From Lottia gigantea (taxonomy: Eukaryota > Mollusca > Gastropoda > Lottiidae), in the NCBI RefSeq assembly GCF_000327385.1, contig NW_008710370.1:2528235-2592234 (forward strand): DNA of 64,000 bases, read 5' to 3'. The position numbers were made by a program, and so were the translations under genes. Numbering within the stretch: position 1 is the stretch's first letter; each line of letters starts with the position of its first letter. The notes under the pieces are model-generated. The model had not been told where the DNA came from, searched no databases, and saw only the letters and a list, made by a program, of their open reading frames with translations. Shown here piece by piece: positions 22,760 to 33,083 of the stretch.

Positions 22760-23045
22760 TGTGACGGATTAGGTTGAGGACAGTCAACAGTTCTAAATAC
22801 ATAAGTTACTATTGTGACTATCGTTAGGATTAGGTTGAGTGCTGGCAACAGTTCTAAATGTATCAGCTACTGTTGTGACTACCTTTAGGGTTAGGTTGAG
22901 GGCTGGCAACAGTTCTAAATACATAAGTTACTATTGTGACTACTTTTTGGTTTAGGTTGAAGGCTGGCAACAGTTCTAAATACACAAGTTACTATTGTGA
23001 TTACCGTTAGAGTTAGGTTGCGGGCTGGCAACAGTTCTAAATATA
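22760..23045. repeat. 61-bp telomere-like array, part 1 of composite 1
   Basis: About five units of 61 bp contain GGGTTAGGTTGAGGGCTGGC and ACAGTTCTAAATACATAAG. The reverse strand reads CCTCAACCTAACCCTAA, so each unit carries two telomere-like hexamers. The array resumes at 25450 and 27168 after insertions. The 250 bases before it (22511-22759) hold nothing recognised. Confidence 0.85.
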
Positions 23046-23372
23046 TAAGCTACATTGCAAATTCTTGATATAGCTGAAAATATGTCATACAAGAACAAAA
23101 AAGCAACCTATTTACAATCAAAGTCTAATAATTCGAAGAAATTATAATGATAAAACAGAAAGAAACAAAAGAAATATAAATTAAAAGATAACTGATCATT
23201 CCAATGCTGAACCTCTAAGCTTGAATGCATCAAAAATGAATCTACCTAAGCTTAGAACTTCAGAGTGGGATCGTAGATTTATTAATTCATTCATTTTGTG
23301 CAATGACCAAAATCGACAGTGAAAGTACTTGCGACGTAATGCAATATATTGAGGACCGGATACATATTCTAT

Positions 23373-25447
23373 TTAAATAGAATTACAGCATAAACATAAT
23401 CTTTTATCTCCCAGTGTTTTATTATATCTACCTATTTCAATTTGTAGTTTTAGGTTTCCAACGTGAAAATTACAAATCAAAAATTTAAATTTATCGTCTG
23501 ATTTTGAATTCAAGTAAGATTCAAGTTCGAAATTGGTCTTAAAATTTTTATAAAACCATAACTTAGTGTATTGGTCCTCTACGCGTTTTCTAAATTCACA
23601 TACGTTAAAGGAGTGTGGATCATCTAATAAAAATGAAAATCCAGTTTCATTGAGAAGTAATCTTAGATCGGTGACCCAGTTGTGTTTGCCATTAGCGTCA
23701 TCCTTGCACAAAATCTTGTATATACCAGAAATAAGAAGATTATCAGAACAAACAACCTTATTCCATAATTCAACAATATGAATCTTACGCTGTATATATA
23801 AAGGAAAAATTCCGAGTTCACCTAAAGCAGCAACTAACGGAGTGGATTTACTTAAATGTAAAATATAATGTATAAAATCATTTTGTATATGTTCCAACGG
23901 TTTACCATCCAAAGAACCCACACTTTGCTGGCATATGACAACACAGAAACAACCAATTATTGAAACAGAAGACATTTGCTAGAAATACTTAAGTGGATGA
24001 ATTTCAGCAAAGATAGAAAGGAACCAAGGGCTTTTCTACTCTGAGAAGCATTCGTTTAACAGCACAAACATACTTTCCATTTTGGACAAACAATAAACCT
24101 AGATAAATATATTCAGAAACTATTTCAAGACTAACGGAATTGATATTGAATGTATAATTGTTAATTAAATGTCCCCTATGAAATATGATTACTTTGGATT
24201 TGTTCACATTGATTTCAAGATTCCAGGTGGCACAATACAGACTAAATTTATCTAGCAATACTTGAAGGGCAGTTGCTGTGTTTGCAAAAAGTACAGTATC
24301 ATCTGCAAAAAGCAACAGATATACTAAGATATTACTAATCTTAACGAAGCCGGAATTAGTGCTGCAAATGAAATCATGAAGATCATTGATGAATATTAGG
24401 AAAAGTAGAGGCGACAAGGTTCACCCTGCTTAACACCATATAAATTACCAAATTGATTTGAAAGACATCCTTTATACTTAACAATAGAATTAACCTGAGT
24501 ATACATAGACTTAATAATTGAGACAAATTTGCTGCTTACACCTAACGAGTTTAACTTAAATAAGAGTAAATTTCTGTCAACAAAATCGAATGCCTTCCTT
24601 AAACCGATGAAGGCACAAAATAGCTGTTTTTTATTATTGAGAGAGTGGCTTATAATACCATTTAATAAAAATATAGCATCTACAGTGCTTCTACTCGCTC
24701 TAAAACCAAATTGACAGTTATCGAGTTTTCCATTACTTTCACACCAGTCAGACGACGGTTCAAAATCCATGAAAATAGCTTAGCAAAAATTTTCATAACA
24801 GATATACCTCGATAGTTATCAACATTATTAGGGTTGCCTTATTTTTGGAACCGGTTCTAAAATACTATCTTGCCAAACCTTTGGGTAACACCCTGAGGCA
24901 AAGATAATATGAAATAGTTTACATAGAAATGGTCCAAGCATATTAGAACATTCCATAAACAACTCACTACAAATATTGTCAGGACCAAAACTTTTACCAC
25001 ATTTGAGCTTACGGATTGCCCTGAAAACTTCAGAAGTAGTAATTTTGTTATCAAGCGTATCTATTGATATCTCAATATTTGAAACAGGTGGAACATTCCC
25101 TTTAATAACATCCCTATTACTGTCCAGGTTACTAAAATGGTAGTAGAAGTGGTCTACAGACAGTTAAGACTTGGGGGGCTTAAATTTTTATCCTTTAAAA
25201 CTTTCCAGAATTGTTTTGGGTTTGTTTTATGGAGTGCACTGATTCGCTGTCCGTATTCCTTACCAATTTTATACTTAGTCCTACGTTTGATACGATTAAA
25301 ATCTCGTTTATTTTGACAGAAAACTTTCCTATTTTCATGTGAACGTTTCTTAATGAAAATGTTTCTACTGTTGTTAAATGATTGCCTTGCTAATTTACAT
25401 TTTGAATCAAACCAATCATTTCGTTTCAAATTACTTGCTTTGTTCAA
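23373..25447 (-). mobile_element. LINE remnant (non-LTR retrotransposon, I/Nimb-like), 5' truncated
   Basis: On the - strand the order is a basic linker (RNDWFDSKCKLARQSFNNSR), then reverse transcriptase with NYRGISV, QFGFRASRSTVDAIFLL, LRKAFDFVDR, GVKQGEP, LLFADDTVLFA as the catalytic palm motif, then a C-terminal part with GDKRLCLCCN. The endonuclease is missing and the element is 5' truncated. The reverse transcriptase is split by a frameshift near 24410, and another interruption lies near 24770. Clade assignment is a guess; a Jockey or Tx1 relative is possible. It sits inside the 61-bp array of composite 1. Confidence 0.8.
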
Positions 25448-25449
25448 AC

Positions 25450-25665
25450 AATTGTAGCACCTTTAGGGTTAGGTTGAGGGCTGGCAACAGTTCTTAATAC
25501 ATAAGGTACTATTGTGACCACCTTAAGGGTTAGGTTAAGGGCTGGCAACAGTTCTAAATACATAAGTTACTATTGTGACTGTTTTTAGGGTTAGGTTGAG
25601 GGCTGGCAACAGTTATAAATACATACGTTACTATTGTGACTACATTTAGGTTTTGGGGAAGGGAG
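25450..25665. repeat. 61-bp telomere-like array, part 2 of composite 1
   Basis: About three and a half units identical in type to 22760-23045, in the same orientation. The LINE abuts the array on its left and the 3' end of a Penelope-like element abuts it on its right, so both entered the same array. Confidence 0.85.
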
Positions 25666-27165
25666 GGTTTGATTCCCCCAAAAAATAAGTATAGTATCTG
25701 TTATGTACTGATTGTCTTAGTTTACTATGAACAATGTTATCATTTAAGTTCTTATTTTTGAATATGCAACTATCATTTTCTGCTTATAGACATGGGGGAA
25801 TTTCTCTTAAAGGCTCTTACAGTGGGCATGAACTATCTTGCTTGCTCGATTGCTGGTTGTATTAAACGGGACAACAAAGGGTGCTTTGCCTACATTATTG
25901 TGAATATTTAGTTCTATAGGTCTTGCTGTATTCAATGTCTCAATCCAATGGGCTTCCCTAGATGGACGGAATTTGGTAGTTTCATCTTCGGGCAAGTCAA
26001 TTTCTATGCGCTCAATTGGGATTAGGGTGAGATCGTCTATTGAATGATCGTCGAAGTTGAAATGATTAGAAACAGGCTTGTCTTTCTGTAATTTGATGTC
26101 CGACCTATGAGCATTAAAACGAGTTCGTAAATTATTCTTAATTTCTTCTTCATATTGTTTGGGGCATTTCTTGCATATTACATTCGAATGTTTATTCGTA
26201 GAGTTGCTTACAAAATAATGAGTTTCTGATATAAAGAGACATGTTTTTCATCTACTGGACAAACATGGAGCACTTCTTAAACCTGGAGGTACTTCAGCAT
26301 AAAGTCTGTTTTTAGCTGCTATCTGTGCTAAGGTGGAATTTTTTATGTTTCGTATAAATCGTTTAGAGTATCCACACTCTTTCAGTTTTGAGAAAACAAT
26401 CGTACAGGTTTGGTTGAAATCAGAAGATCTTGTACAAATTCGATGAAATCGTAAAACTTGTGACTTAATATACCAGAAAAGGTATGTTTTGGGTGAAAAG
26501 AGCTCTTGTGCAAGAGTTGATGAGTATCAGTTTCTTTGAAATACACTTTAATATCCAGTTTATTTCTTTCTGCTATGAAATCTCCCTTAAAGACAGTGGT
26601 ATGGAGAAAGTCTATGCTTTTGTCACTCACGTTTGCGGTTAGTTTGATAGAAGGTTGGTGGTTGTTGAGAATTTCAAAGAATTCCCAAAACTGTTCGATA
26701 GAATAAGTCCAAACAATAAAAATGTCATCCAAAAAGCGTCCGTAAAAAAGTGGGTCAAATGGACAGAGGGGCACCTCACGTTCCCACTCTGCCATGAAAA
26801 GGTTTGCGTACGAAGGGGCGAATCGTTTGCCCATTGCTGTCCCTGAAGTTTGTAAATATGTTTTACCATTAAATGTGAAATCGTTTCGACTAAGACAAAT
26901 CTCTAAAAGCTGTCAGGTCTTTTTGGATCTGGGTTTCTATTAAAAGCTTTACGAACTGCCGTTAAACCAGTAGTGTTATCAGCTGATGTTTTCATTGCTG
27001 GACGGATAAAACTATCCAACTCAGACACTTTGCGTTTGAAGATAAATGCTGGTTGACCTTGCTGTTGAATGGTAAGGATTGCCAAATGATGGAGGCACTG
27101 CAAAACTTGGAAGAACACCTTCACAAAGGGTTCGTCCTTCTTATGAGTGGGGACTGGTTGGCGTC
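25665..27165 (-). mobile_element. Penelope-like element 1 (reverse transcriptase + GIY-YIG endonuclease)
   Basis: On the - strand are an N-terminal region (FFQVLQCLHHLAILTIQQQG), a reverse transcriptase with GKRFAPSYANLFMAEWE and the catalytic FYGRFLDDIFIVW, then a GIY-YIG endonuclease C-terminus (REAHWIETLNTARPI, FVVPFNTTSNRASKIVHAH). This domain pair defines endonuclease-bearing Penelope-like elements. Peptides are almost identical to the copies at 36161-37347 and 54975-55910, so the family was active recently. The copy is 5' truncated and broken in several places. It lies within the 61-bp array. Confidence 0.88.
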
Positions 27166-27167
27166 GG

Positions 27168-27335
27168 TACTATTGTGACTACTTTTCTGGTTAGGTTGAG
27201 AGCTGGCAACAGTTCTAAATGTATAAGCTACTGTTGTGTTTACCATTAGGGTTATGTTGAGGGCTGGCAACAGTTCTAAATACATAAGTTACTATTGTGA
27301 CTACCATTAGGGTTAGGTTGGGGGCTGGCAACAGA
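27168..27335. repeat. 61-bp telomere-like array, part 3 of composite 1
   Basis: The array resumes with TACTATTGTGACTAC directly after the Penelope-like element and contains nearly three units. It ends at the start of the right arm array. Confidence 0.85.
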
Positions 27336-27339
27336 ATAA

Positions 27340-27560
27340 TTTCAAAATCTTTCTAAAATAGCTCTATTTTAGCTGGAAATAGCTGAAGATAGAGCAGTTT
27401 GGACTTATTTTATCAAAATTCTCTATAATAGCCTCTAATAGCTAGCTATTCTCAAATATAATCAACCCTAAGTAAAGCTATCTAAAATAGCACCATTTTA
27501 GCTAGAAATTGCTGAAAATAGAGCTGAGAATAGCAGACTAGGCACTCAGAATAATTGCGT
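27340..27560. repeat. right arm array of composite 1, inner part
   Basis: Units containing ATTTTAGCTAGAAATTGCTG run in the inverse orientation to the left arm. The array stops at about 27560 and resumes at 32100, so an insertion of about 4.5 kb split it. Confidence 0.8.
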
Positions 27561-27601
27561 GGCAAATCTACCGATTTGTCACGCTTTGTTTTCTTTATGT
27601 T

Positions 27602-27638
<37 letters not shown>

Positions 27639-28660
27639 GGATGGTCCCTAGACAAAATCGAAAATGGTATAGCATAATTATCTTCACCAGACATTTTTAA
27701 ATGACCTGGAATCAATTTTTGCTACACCGGAAGTGTGCCATTGCATAATGTGCAAGTATTTTGCATCAAGTCTGTAGGGCTTATTTATGAACCGATTTAC
27801 CTGAATTTTTCTTTAATATGTTCATTGTTATAAGACGTATCTGGTAGGGCTAAAAAAAATTCAATTTTTAAATATTTTTGTCAAAAAAAATTGAATCCAA
27901 AATTTAAAAAAAAGCCGCTTATTATCCGATTGATCTGAAATTCACAGGACATAATGTGCCATGTCCACCAAAACAGGATCACTTGGTGCTCAAAAGTTAT
28001 ATGTCCGGACATGTGATATTTGCTATCCAGCTGTACTGTATTGTTTGGAGCACAATTGTGACATGTCCAGATTATGTACTTTTATGAATGTATATTTTGT
28101 ACAACTATGTTTCTTGTGCACTTGTTTACATGATCAATATCGATTGCAATTGCTGGTTACCCTGTTGACCAGTTCAAGGTCACATTCAGACCATGTGCTT
28201 GTTTGTAAACTACAAATATTGAATTTCGACTTAAATGCCAAGTTAAACCAAGTCATTTAAGGTAACTACTTTTATTATTTATACAAGTTGTGTGTTTCAA
28301 TGTTGAGATAAATTGACCTTGCTATTTCGTTCTGTGTATTGTCGCACGAAAGTAATTTAAGGATCTCTGAGTTCTTTCCCCATAGTAGGTAGCCTACTGT
28401 AATTCCTATGTATTCACCACTATGGCATGTCATCCCTGCTGTAACAAACCCTGAATAAGGCTTTAAACTAGATGTACACACATTTGAAGAAAAGGGGGGG
28501 GGGGGTAAAGTTCTGAATGATTATTAAGGCTTACTAATGACTGCAAATTATTTATTGGGTGCTTTAATTTAAGACCGGGCATGGCCACACTTTTCCTTTA
28601 CTTGGAACCGTAATCTAAGACACAAAACTATAGTAAAAACTCAAAACTATTCGTTTTTCA
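27560..28660. other. left part of the block inserted in composite 1; poly-T tract
   Basis: A pure T run of 34 bases lies at 27604-27637. The rest is AT-rich without a credible gene. A run of eleven or so G lies near 28494-28505. Nothing else recognised. Confidence 0.6.
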
Positions 28661-28667
28661 GGGGATC

Positions 28668-29679
28668 ATGGAACTTAATCGATTTAAAAGGACATTAGAT
28701 GTCGAGGCAGTTGTAGCCTGCATAAATGAAACATTAGTAGAAGATTCACCTGATGATGATGGGGTTATAGAACTCGAAGGAAACGATGGTAGCAGTGCAA
28801 TCCAATCTATTGTTAAGAGTTGTGAAGAAATTCAGTCAAGTCAAGAGCAGGGTGATGCCGATAGTAATACCAATAGTGATGAATCTGACGTTGAGTCTGA
28901 TGATCCAGATTATCAACCTGAAGGCGATTCAATGAGTTATTCAGATGACAATGACATTGACAAACCAACAAGAAACGATCCAAATGTTGTTGGTCCTGAT
29001 GTTCTTGATGCTATCCCTGTCCTTTTGTAGCTGATGTTTCAGATCATGTCATTGTGGTCCCTAATGTTACTGATGTGGATGTTTCCAGTCAACCTGTTGA
29101 TGTTATTCCTGTTACCGATGTTATTGCAGACCCTGTTAGAGATGGTGTAGCAGTTCCTGATCATACTGCTGATAATGAACCAACCCGTGGAAGAAAACGA
29201 AAACGTCAATCTAATTTGTGGAAACACAATATTCGTAAGCAGAGTAGGAGTGCTGGAACTGAGTATGTTTTGATAAAGGGAAAGTTAGTTTCCGAAAGGA
29301 AACCCTAAGTGGCAAAGTGTTTTCGAACTGGATGCCGCTTTAAGTGTGCTCACAACTTTACAGAGGAGGTGTGAACGACATAGGTGAATCTGGTGCATAT
29401 ATTGGCAAGGACCTACGCATTGGTAAAGTTCCGCCAAACAAAACATCTGAAGAGAGGTTGCAACATGTTCGAGACCACATTAATTCGTTCCCTAGAATCG
29501 AAGCACATTATTGCCGTAAAGATACTAGTATTCAATACTTATCTCCAGAATTAAATGTTAAGCAAATGCACCAACTCTACAAACTGCATTGTCTTGAAAC
29601 CTCTTTCGAAAACCCGGTTAAAGAAAGTCACTACAGAGAGGTATTTACTAAGGAAAAAAAAATGATCTCCTTAGCCTAA
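28668..29679 (+). pseudogene. transposon-type protein remnant (acidic N-terminus, HYCR helix motif)
   Basis: The N-terminal part is very acidic (DESDVESDDPDYQPEGDSM), followed by a basic patch (RGRKRKRQSN), a Cys-rich patch (FRTGCRFKCAHNFTEE) and a C-terminal part with FPRIEAHYCRKDTSIQYLSP and MHQLYKLHC. I recognise this arrangement from a large, widespread set of transposon-associated proteins in insects, cnidarians and molluscs, but I cannot name the superfamily. At least three breaks are visible: a stop near 29030, a shift near 29308 and a missing segment near 29370. The catalytic part that would follow was not found. Confidence 0.5.
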
Positions 29680-30545
29680 TCCCACCTGAGTATAGGACCT
29701 ACTATGAAAGTTTACCTTCATCAAAACGTGGCACTGTTGTTGAAGAAGAAGAAGATTCATAATACATATGAACAAACAAAATAAAATATTGAAAAATTCC
29801 AATGTTGTTCTTCATATTAATATCAGTTGATAGTGCGACTATGTCATTATGTGTGCTAATAATCCTGGAGCGCAATAGCAATATGTCCATTTATTGCTGC
29901 TATGCAATATTGCAACATTGTTGTATTATAGTGGATTCGGAGGCTACAATTACCACACATGACATCACTGCAAAATTTTTGGATTGTATTGTTTACCTGA
30001 TTTAATATGTCATTTACAATGTTTAAAACATCGTTTTCTCAAAACTACTAAAATGGACAAATAACAATTGTGCTCCAAACCCTCAATATACAGAATGTCC
30101 ATACAAATAAATTCATACAATCAAAATTTTTTTATCACTTAATCCTAGCAATATGGTTGGTATATTCAGGACTCAATTTCTCTTTTCAATGATATGTGAC
30201 ATGGGTGGTTTAATACAAAATTGAATTTGTGAAAATAGGCATAAAAGTGTTAAATGTTTATAAAAAATGTCATAAAAATCTGTAGATTGTGGGGATTAAA
30301 ATGACTGAAGTGGTATAACAGGTTATATGATATGATAGGAGAGCTATCCATATGAACTTTTGACATGCAGGTGTGAAGTAGTTTGTGTCATAAACAGATT
30401 AATCTGATTATGTAATCTTTTAACACTTAAAAAAATAACTTTTTTTTTTCAATTTTTACTTACAATAATTTAACATACACTCATATAGAGTAGTGAATTT
30501 TTGATACATTAACCTGTTCGAATTTTGTCTGTACCATTAATAGAA
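29680..30545. other. non-coding spacer, nothing recognised
   Basis: AT-rich sequence with no credible open frame or repeat unit. It separates the transposon protein remnant from the SINE-like unit. Confidence 0.5.
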
Positions 30546-30554
30546 CTCTATCTG

Positions 30555-30712
30555 CAAGAAACACACAACAGTTTTGGTGTTAGTTAGGCTGAGGGAATTA
30601 AAGCAAACAGCGGGCTGTCTCTAGCAAACACTGACCGTGGAATCAGAATACAGAGCGGGATTTAATCGCCTAGCAGGCACCAATTCAACTGGCTTCCGAC
30701 TGCGCTAATCCT
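30555..30712 (-). mobile_element. tRNA-derived SINE
   Basis: The - strand begins GGATTAGCGCAGTCGG, with an A box (TAGCGCAGTCGG), and about 45 bases later GCGATTAAATCCCGC, a decayed B box. This is the RNA polymerase III promoter pair of a tRNA head. It is followed by a body containing GATTCCACGGTCAGTGTTTG and AGAGACAGCCCG. The lack of a foldable acceptor end argues against a true tRNA gene. The 3' end is approximate. Confidence 0.6.
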
Positions 30713-30834
30713 TAGCAATAAAAAGAAAGTGACAATTTTATTTTCTGCTAAGATTATTATAGGTCATAAATAAATTAATCTAATTACACTATCTTTCAAC
30801 TCTATAATAACTCACAGTTTTTTTTTTTAATTTT

Positions 30835-31249
30835 TTGCAAAAATGCCTGAATTCTGTGTCCATCAGTGCTCTAGATTATTCAAAAGATGTTCAAACCATT
30901 AAAATGACGCTTAAAACCACATGTGTTAAAGTGACTGATACACCATTAGTGTCTTGCTTAAAAATAAGTGTAGGGTCAAAAGTTATGTTAGTAATTAATT
31001 TAAATGTTTCTACTGGCTTGATAAATGGAAGTTTTGGTCAAGTAACATTCATTCAAACTGATCAGAATAATCAAACTGACAAAATTTTTGTAAAATTTGA
31101 TAATGCTAAAGTTGGAATAAATGAAGACAGTGTTCAACTTCCGCCAAATGTACCACGTGGTAGTATTGGTATTGAGAGATATGAAAGCCCTCATGTTAAC
31201 TATAAGGGCGATGTTAGACGCCAGTTCCCATTACGTATCGCCTATGCAG
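30835..31249 (+). pseudogene. Pif1-family helicase C-terminal remnant (Helentron-type)
   Basis: The peptide has LKISVGSKVMLVINLNVSTG, LINGSFGQVTFIQ and RRQFPLRIAYA. These match the C-terminal helicase motifs of Pif1 proteins, where the last leads into the AYAxTIHKSQG motif that would fall in the gap. The reading frame opens without a clear start, so this is a 5' truncated piece. The endonuclease-like segment on the far side of the gap suggests a Helentron rather than a host Pif1 gene. Confidence 0.75.
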
Positions 31250-31553
31250 NNNNNNNNNNNNNNNNNNNNNNNNNNNNNNNNNNNNNNNNNNNNNNNNNNN
31301 NNNNNNNNNNNNNNNNNNNNNNNNNNNNNNNNNNNNNNNNNNNNNNNNNNNNNNNNNNNNNNNNNNNNNNNNNNNNNNNNNNNNNNNNNNNNNNNNNNNN
31401 NNNNNNNNNNNNNNNNNNNNNNNNNNNNNNNNNNNNNNNNNNNNNNNNNNNNNNNNNNNNNNNNNNNNNNNNNNNNNNNNNNNNNNNNNNNNNNNNNNNN
31501 NNNNNNNNNNNNNNNNNNNNNNNNNNNNNNNNNNNNNNNNNNNNNNNNNNNNN
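31250..31553. other. assembly gap of 304 N
   Basis: A run of 304 undetermined bases between the helicase remnant and the endonuclease-like segment. Open frames running through it consist mainly of unknown residues and carry no information. Confidence 0.99.
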
Positions 31554-31925
31554 CAAATGTCACATTTTAAATTGGGAGTTTTGATTATAGAACACATTGC
31601 TTTGAATATTTTGGATAAAAATATTAACGAAATTGTTATCTATAGACCACCCGTTTATCGATTAGATTTATTTCTCCCAATGTTAGAAAGATTATTAGTT
31701 GAATTACAAGAATCTGGTTCAGACTATGTTATTATGGCGGATTTCAGCCAAAATATCTTGGAGGGTCATTTGTCTATACTAAATTGTTTTCAAAAATTTG
31801 ATTTCAACAACTTGTTCAGCATTACACTACTGAAGGTGGGACACTTATAGATCTTATTTATATCAGTAAAGAAATTCCGTCACATAATGTTCACATTTCA
31901 CACATATTATAGCTACCATGAAGCT
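31554..31925 (+). pseudogene. EEP endonuclease remnant (Helentron-type)
   Basis: The peptide NEIVIYRPPVYRLDLFLPML, then DYVIMADFSQNIL, then a later segment with EGGTLIDLIYISKE and a YSYHEAIKI tail match the endonuclease/exonuclease/phosphatase fold seen at the C-terminus of Helentron Rep-Hel proteins: the RPP box, a GDFN-like box and an SxH-like end. Frame changes occur near 31815 and 31905. The combination with Pif1 is the hallmark of Helentrons (Helitron-2). Confidence 0.65.
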
Positions 31926-32099
31926 ATTAAAATAACCATACGATAAGTTATATTGATATAAGATTGAATTTACCCTTTCACAAAACATTTCATTTAGCTT
32001 GGCTCTTTACTAAAAGTGGTCGAGTCAACACTGGGCTTGAGAGGGTTTGAAGTTCAAAAAAGTCTTACAGCTATCAGGCAAAGTATCAAGGGGCACGCT

Positions 32100-32716
32100 C
32101 AGTCCTGTTCACAGCTCTAGTTTCAATTATTTTCTAAATTAGCGTAATTTTAGCTAGAAATAGTTGAAAATATAGCTGAAAAAAGAAAAAGTTTTGAATT
32201 TTCTAAAATAGCCTCTAATAGCTAGTTATTCTCAAATATAATCAAAACTAAATAAAGCTATCTAAAATAGCACAATTTGAGCTAGAAATAGCTGAAAATA
32301 GAAAAGTTTGGACTTAAAATAATTATCAAAATTTTCTATAATAGCCTTTAATAGATAGTTATTCTCAAATATAATCAACACTAAATAAAACTTTCTAAAA
32401 TAGCACAATTTGAGCTAAAAATAGCTGAAAATAGAGCTGAAAACAGAAAAGTTTGGACTTATTTTATCAAAATTTTCGAAAATAGCCTCTAATAGCTATA
32501 TATTCTCAAATATAATCAATCCTAAATAAGACTTTCTAAATTAGCAAAATTTTAGCTAGAAATAGCTGGAAATGGACCCGAAAATGGATGAGTTTGAAAT
32601 TTTATGAAATAGCTCTTTTTCATCTGAGTTTAGCAGTTTTTTTTTCTAAAATAGCAATAGAGGCAAAGGAGAAAAAAATGAAAATAGCTAGATAAACTCA
32701 GATCCTGCACCTTCCT
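32100..32716. repeat. right arm array of composite 1, outer part
   Basis: Five or more imperfect units contain ATTTTAGCTAGAAATAGCTG and TATTCTCAAATATAATCAA, in inverse orientation to the left arm. It ends in AACTCAGATCCTGCACCTTC, the inverted terminal motif. Confidence 0.85.
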
Positions 32717-32727
32717 CGAATCTTGAC

Positions 32728-33006
32728 AAGTTATAATTTAGTCTTTGAATGGCATTTAGCAATTGTGAGTACGATATATAGACACAGCTTTATGGAACAA
32801 CAATCACTGGTTAAAGTTTTATGCAACGTTTCGACGTGTTTCCCCCGTCGTCCTCAGGCACATAATGAGAAGAAGTATATAGTTTGCCCATCACTTCTTC
32901 TCATTATGTGCCTGAGGACGACGGGGGAAACACGTCAAAACGTTGCCTAAAACTTTAACCAATGATTGTTGTTCCATAAAGCTGTGTCTATATAAAGTTA
33001 TAATTT
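32728..33006. mobile_element. long palindromic element flanked by 12-bp direct repeats
   Basis: Two inverted arms of about 105 bp (from ATATAGACACAGC at 32776 to its complement ending at 32993) surround a 16-base loop, nearly perfect in pairing. AAGTTATAATTT occurs on both flanks (32728-32739 and 32995-33006), like a target-site duplication. Each arm contains CCTGAGGACGACGGGGGAAAC or its complement, resembling the conserved boxes of Penelope-type hammerhead ribozymes. It is probably a back-to-back retrotransposed terminus. It starts a few bases beyond the end of composite 1. Confidence 0.8.
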
Positions 33007-33083
33007 GTTTCTCAATCTTTCAATCACTTTCTGTTTATTTTTGCAGCATTTCTTCAGCACTTCAACTCTAGCTTCCACTTTTT

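Larger units (their letters stand above)
21858..32716. mobile_element. foldback-like composite element 1
   Basis: The outer ends are inverted copies of AAGGTGCAGGATCYGAGTT (left at 21862, right ending near 32714). The arms are tandem arrays of an 80-90 bp unit containing TTTCTAGCTAAAATTGCGC, in opposite orientation at the two ends. Between them lies a 61-bp array. The composite is interrupted by a LINE (23373-25447), a Penelope-like element (25665-27165) and a block at about 27560-32100. Composite 2 at 53944-57529 has the same order of parts. Confidence 0.7.

Noticed and set aside
22760-27335. CRISPR-like regular array
   Set aside because: The 61-bp units are contiguous tandem repeats without unique spacers, in a eukaryotic intron.
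27482-27715. Lys-rich small ORF on the - strand
   Set aside because: It is produced by the T run at 27604-27637.
30640-30712. A functional tRNA gene
   Set aside because: The A box is good but the B box is decayed and the acceptor stem does not pair; a SINE head explains it better.
31214-31597. Long open frames through 31250-31553 on both strands
   Set aside because: They consist almost wholly of undetermined bases in the assembly gap.
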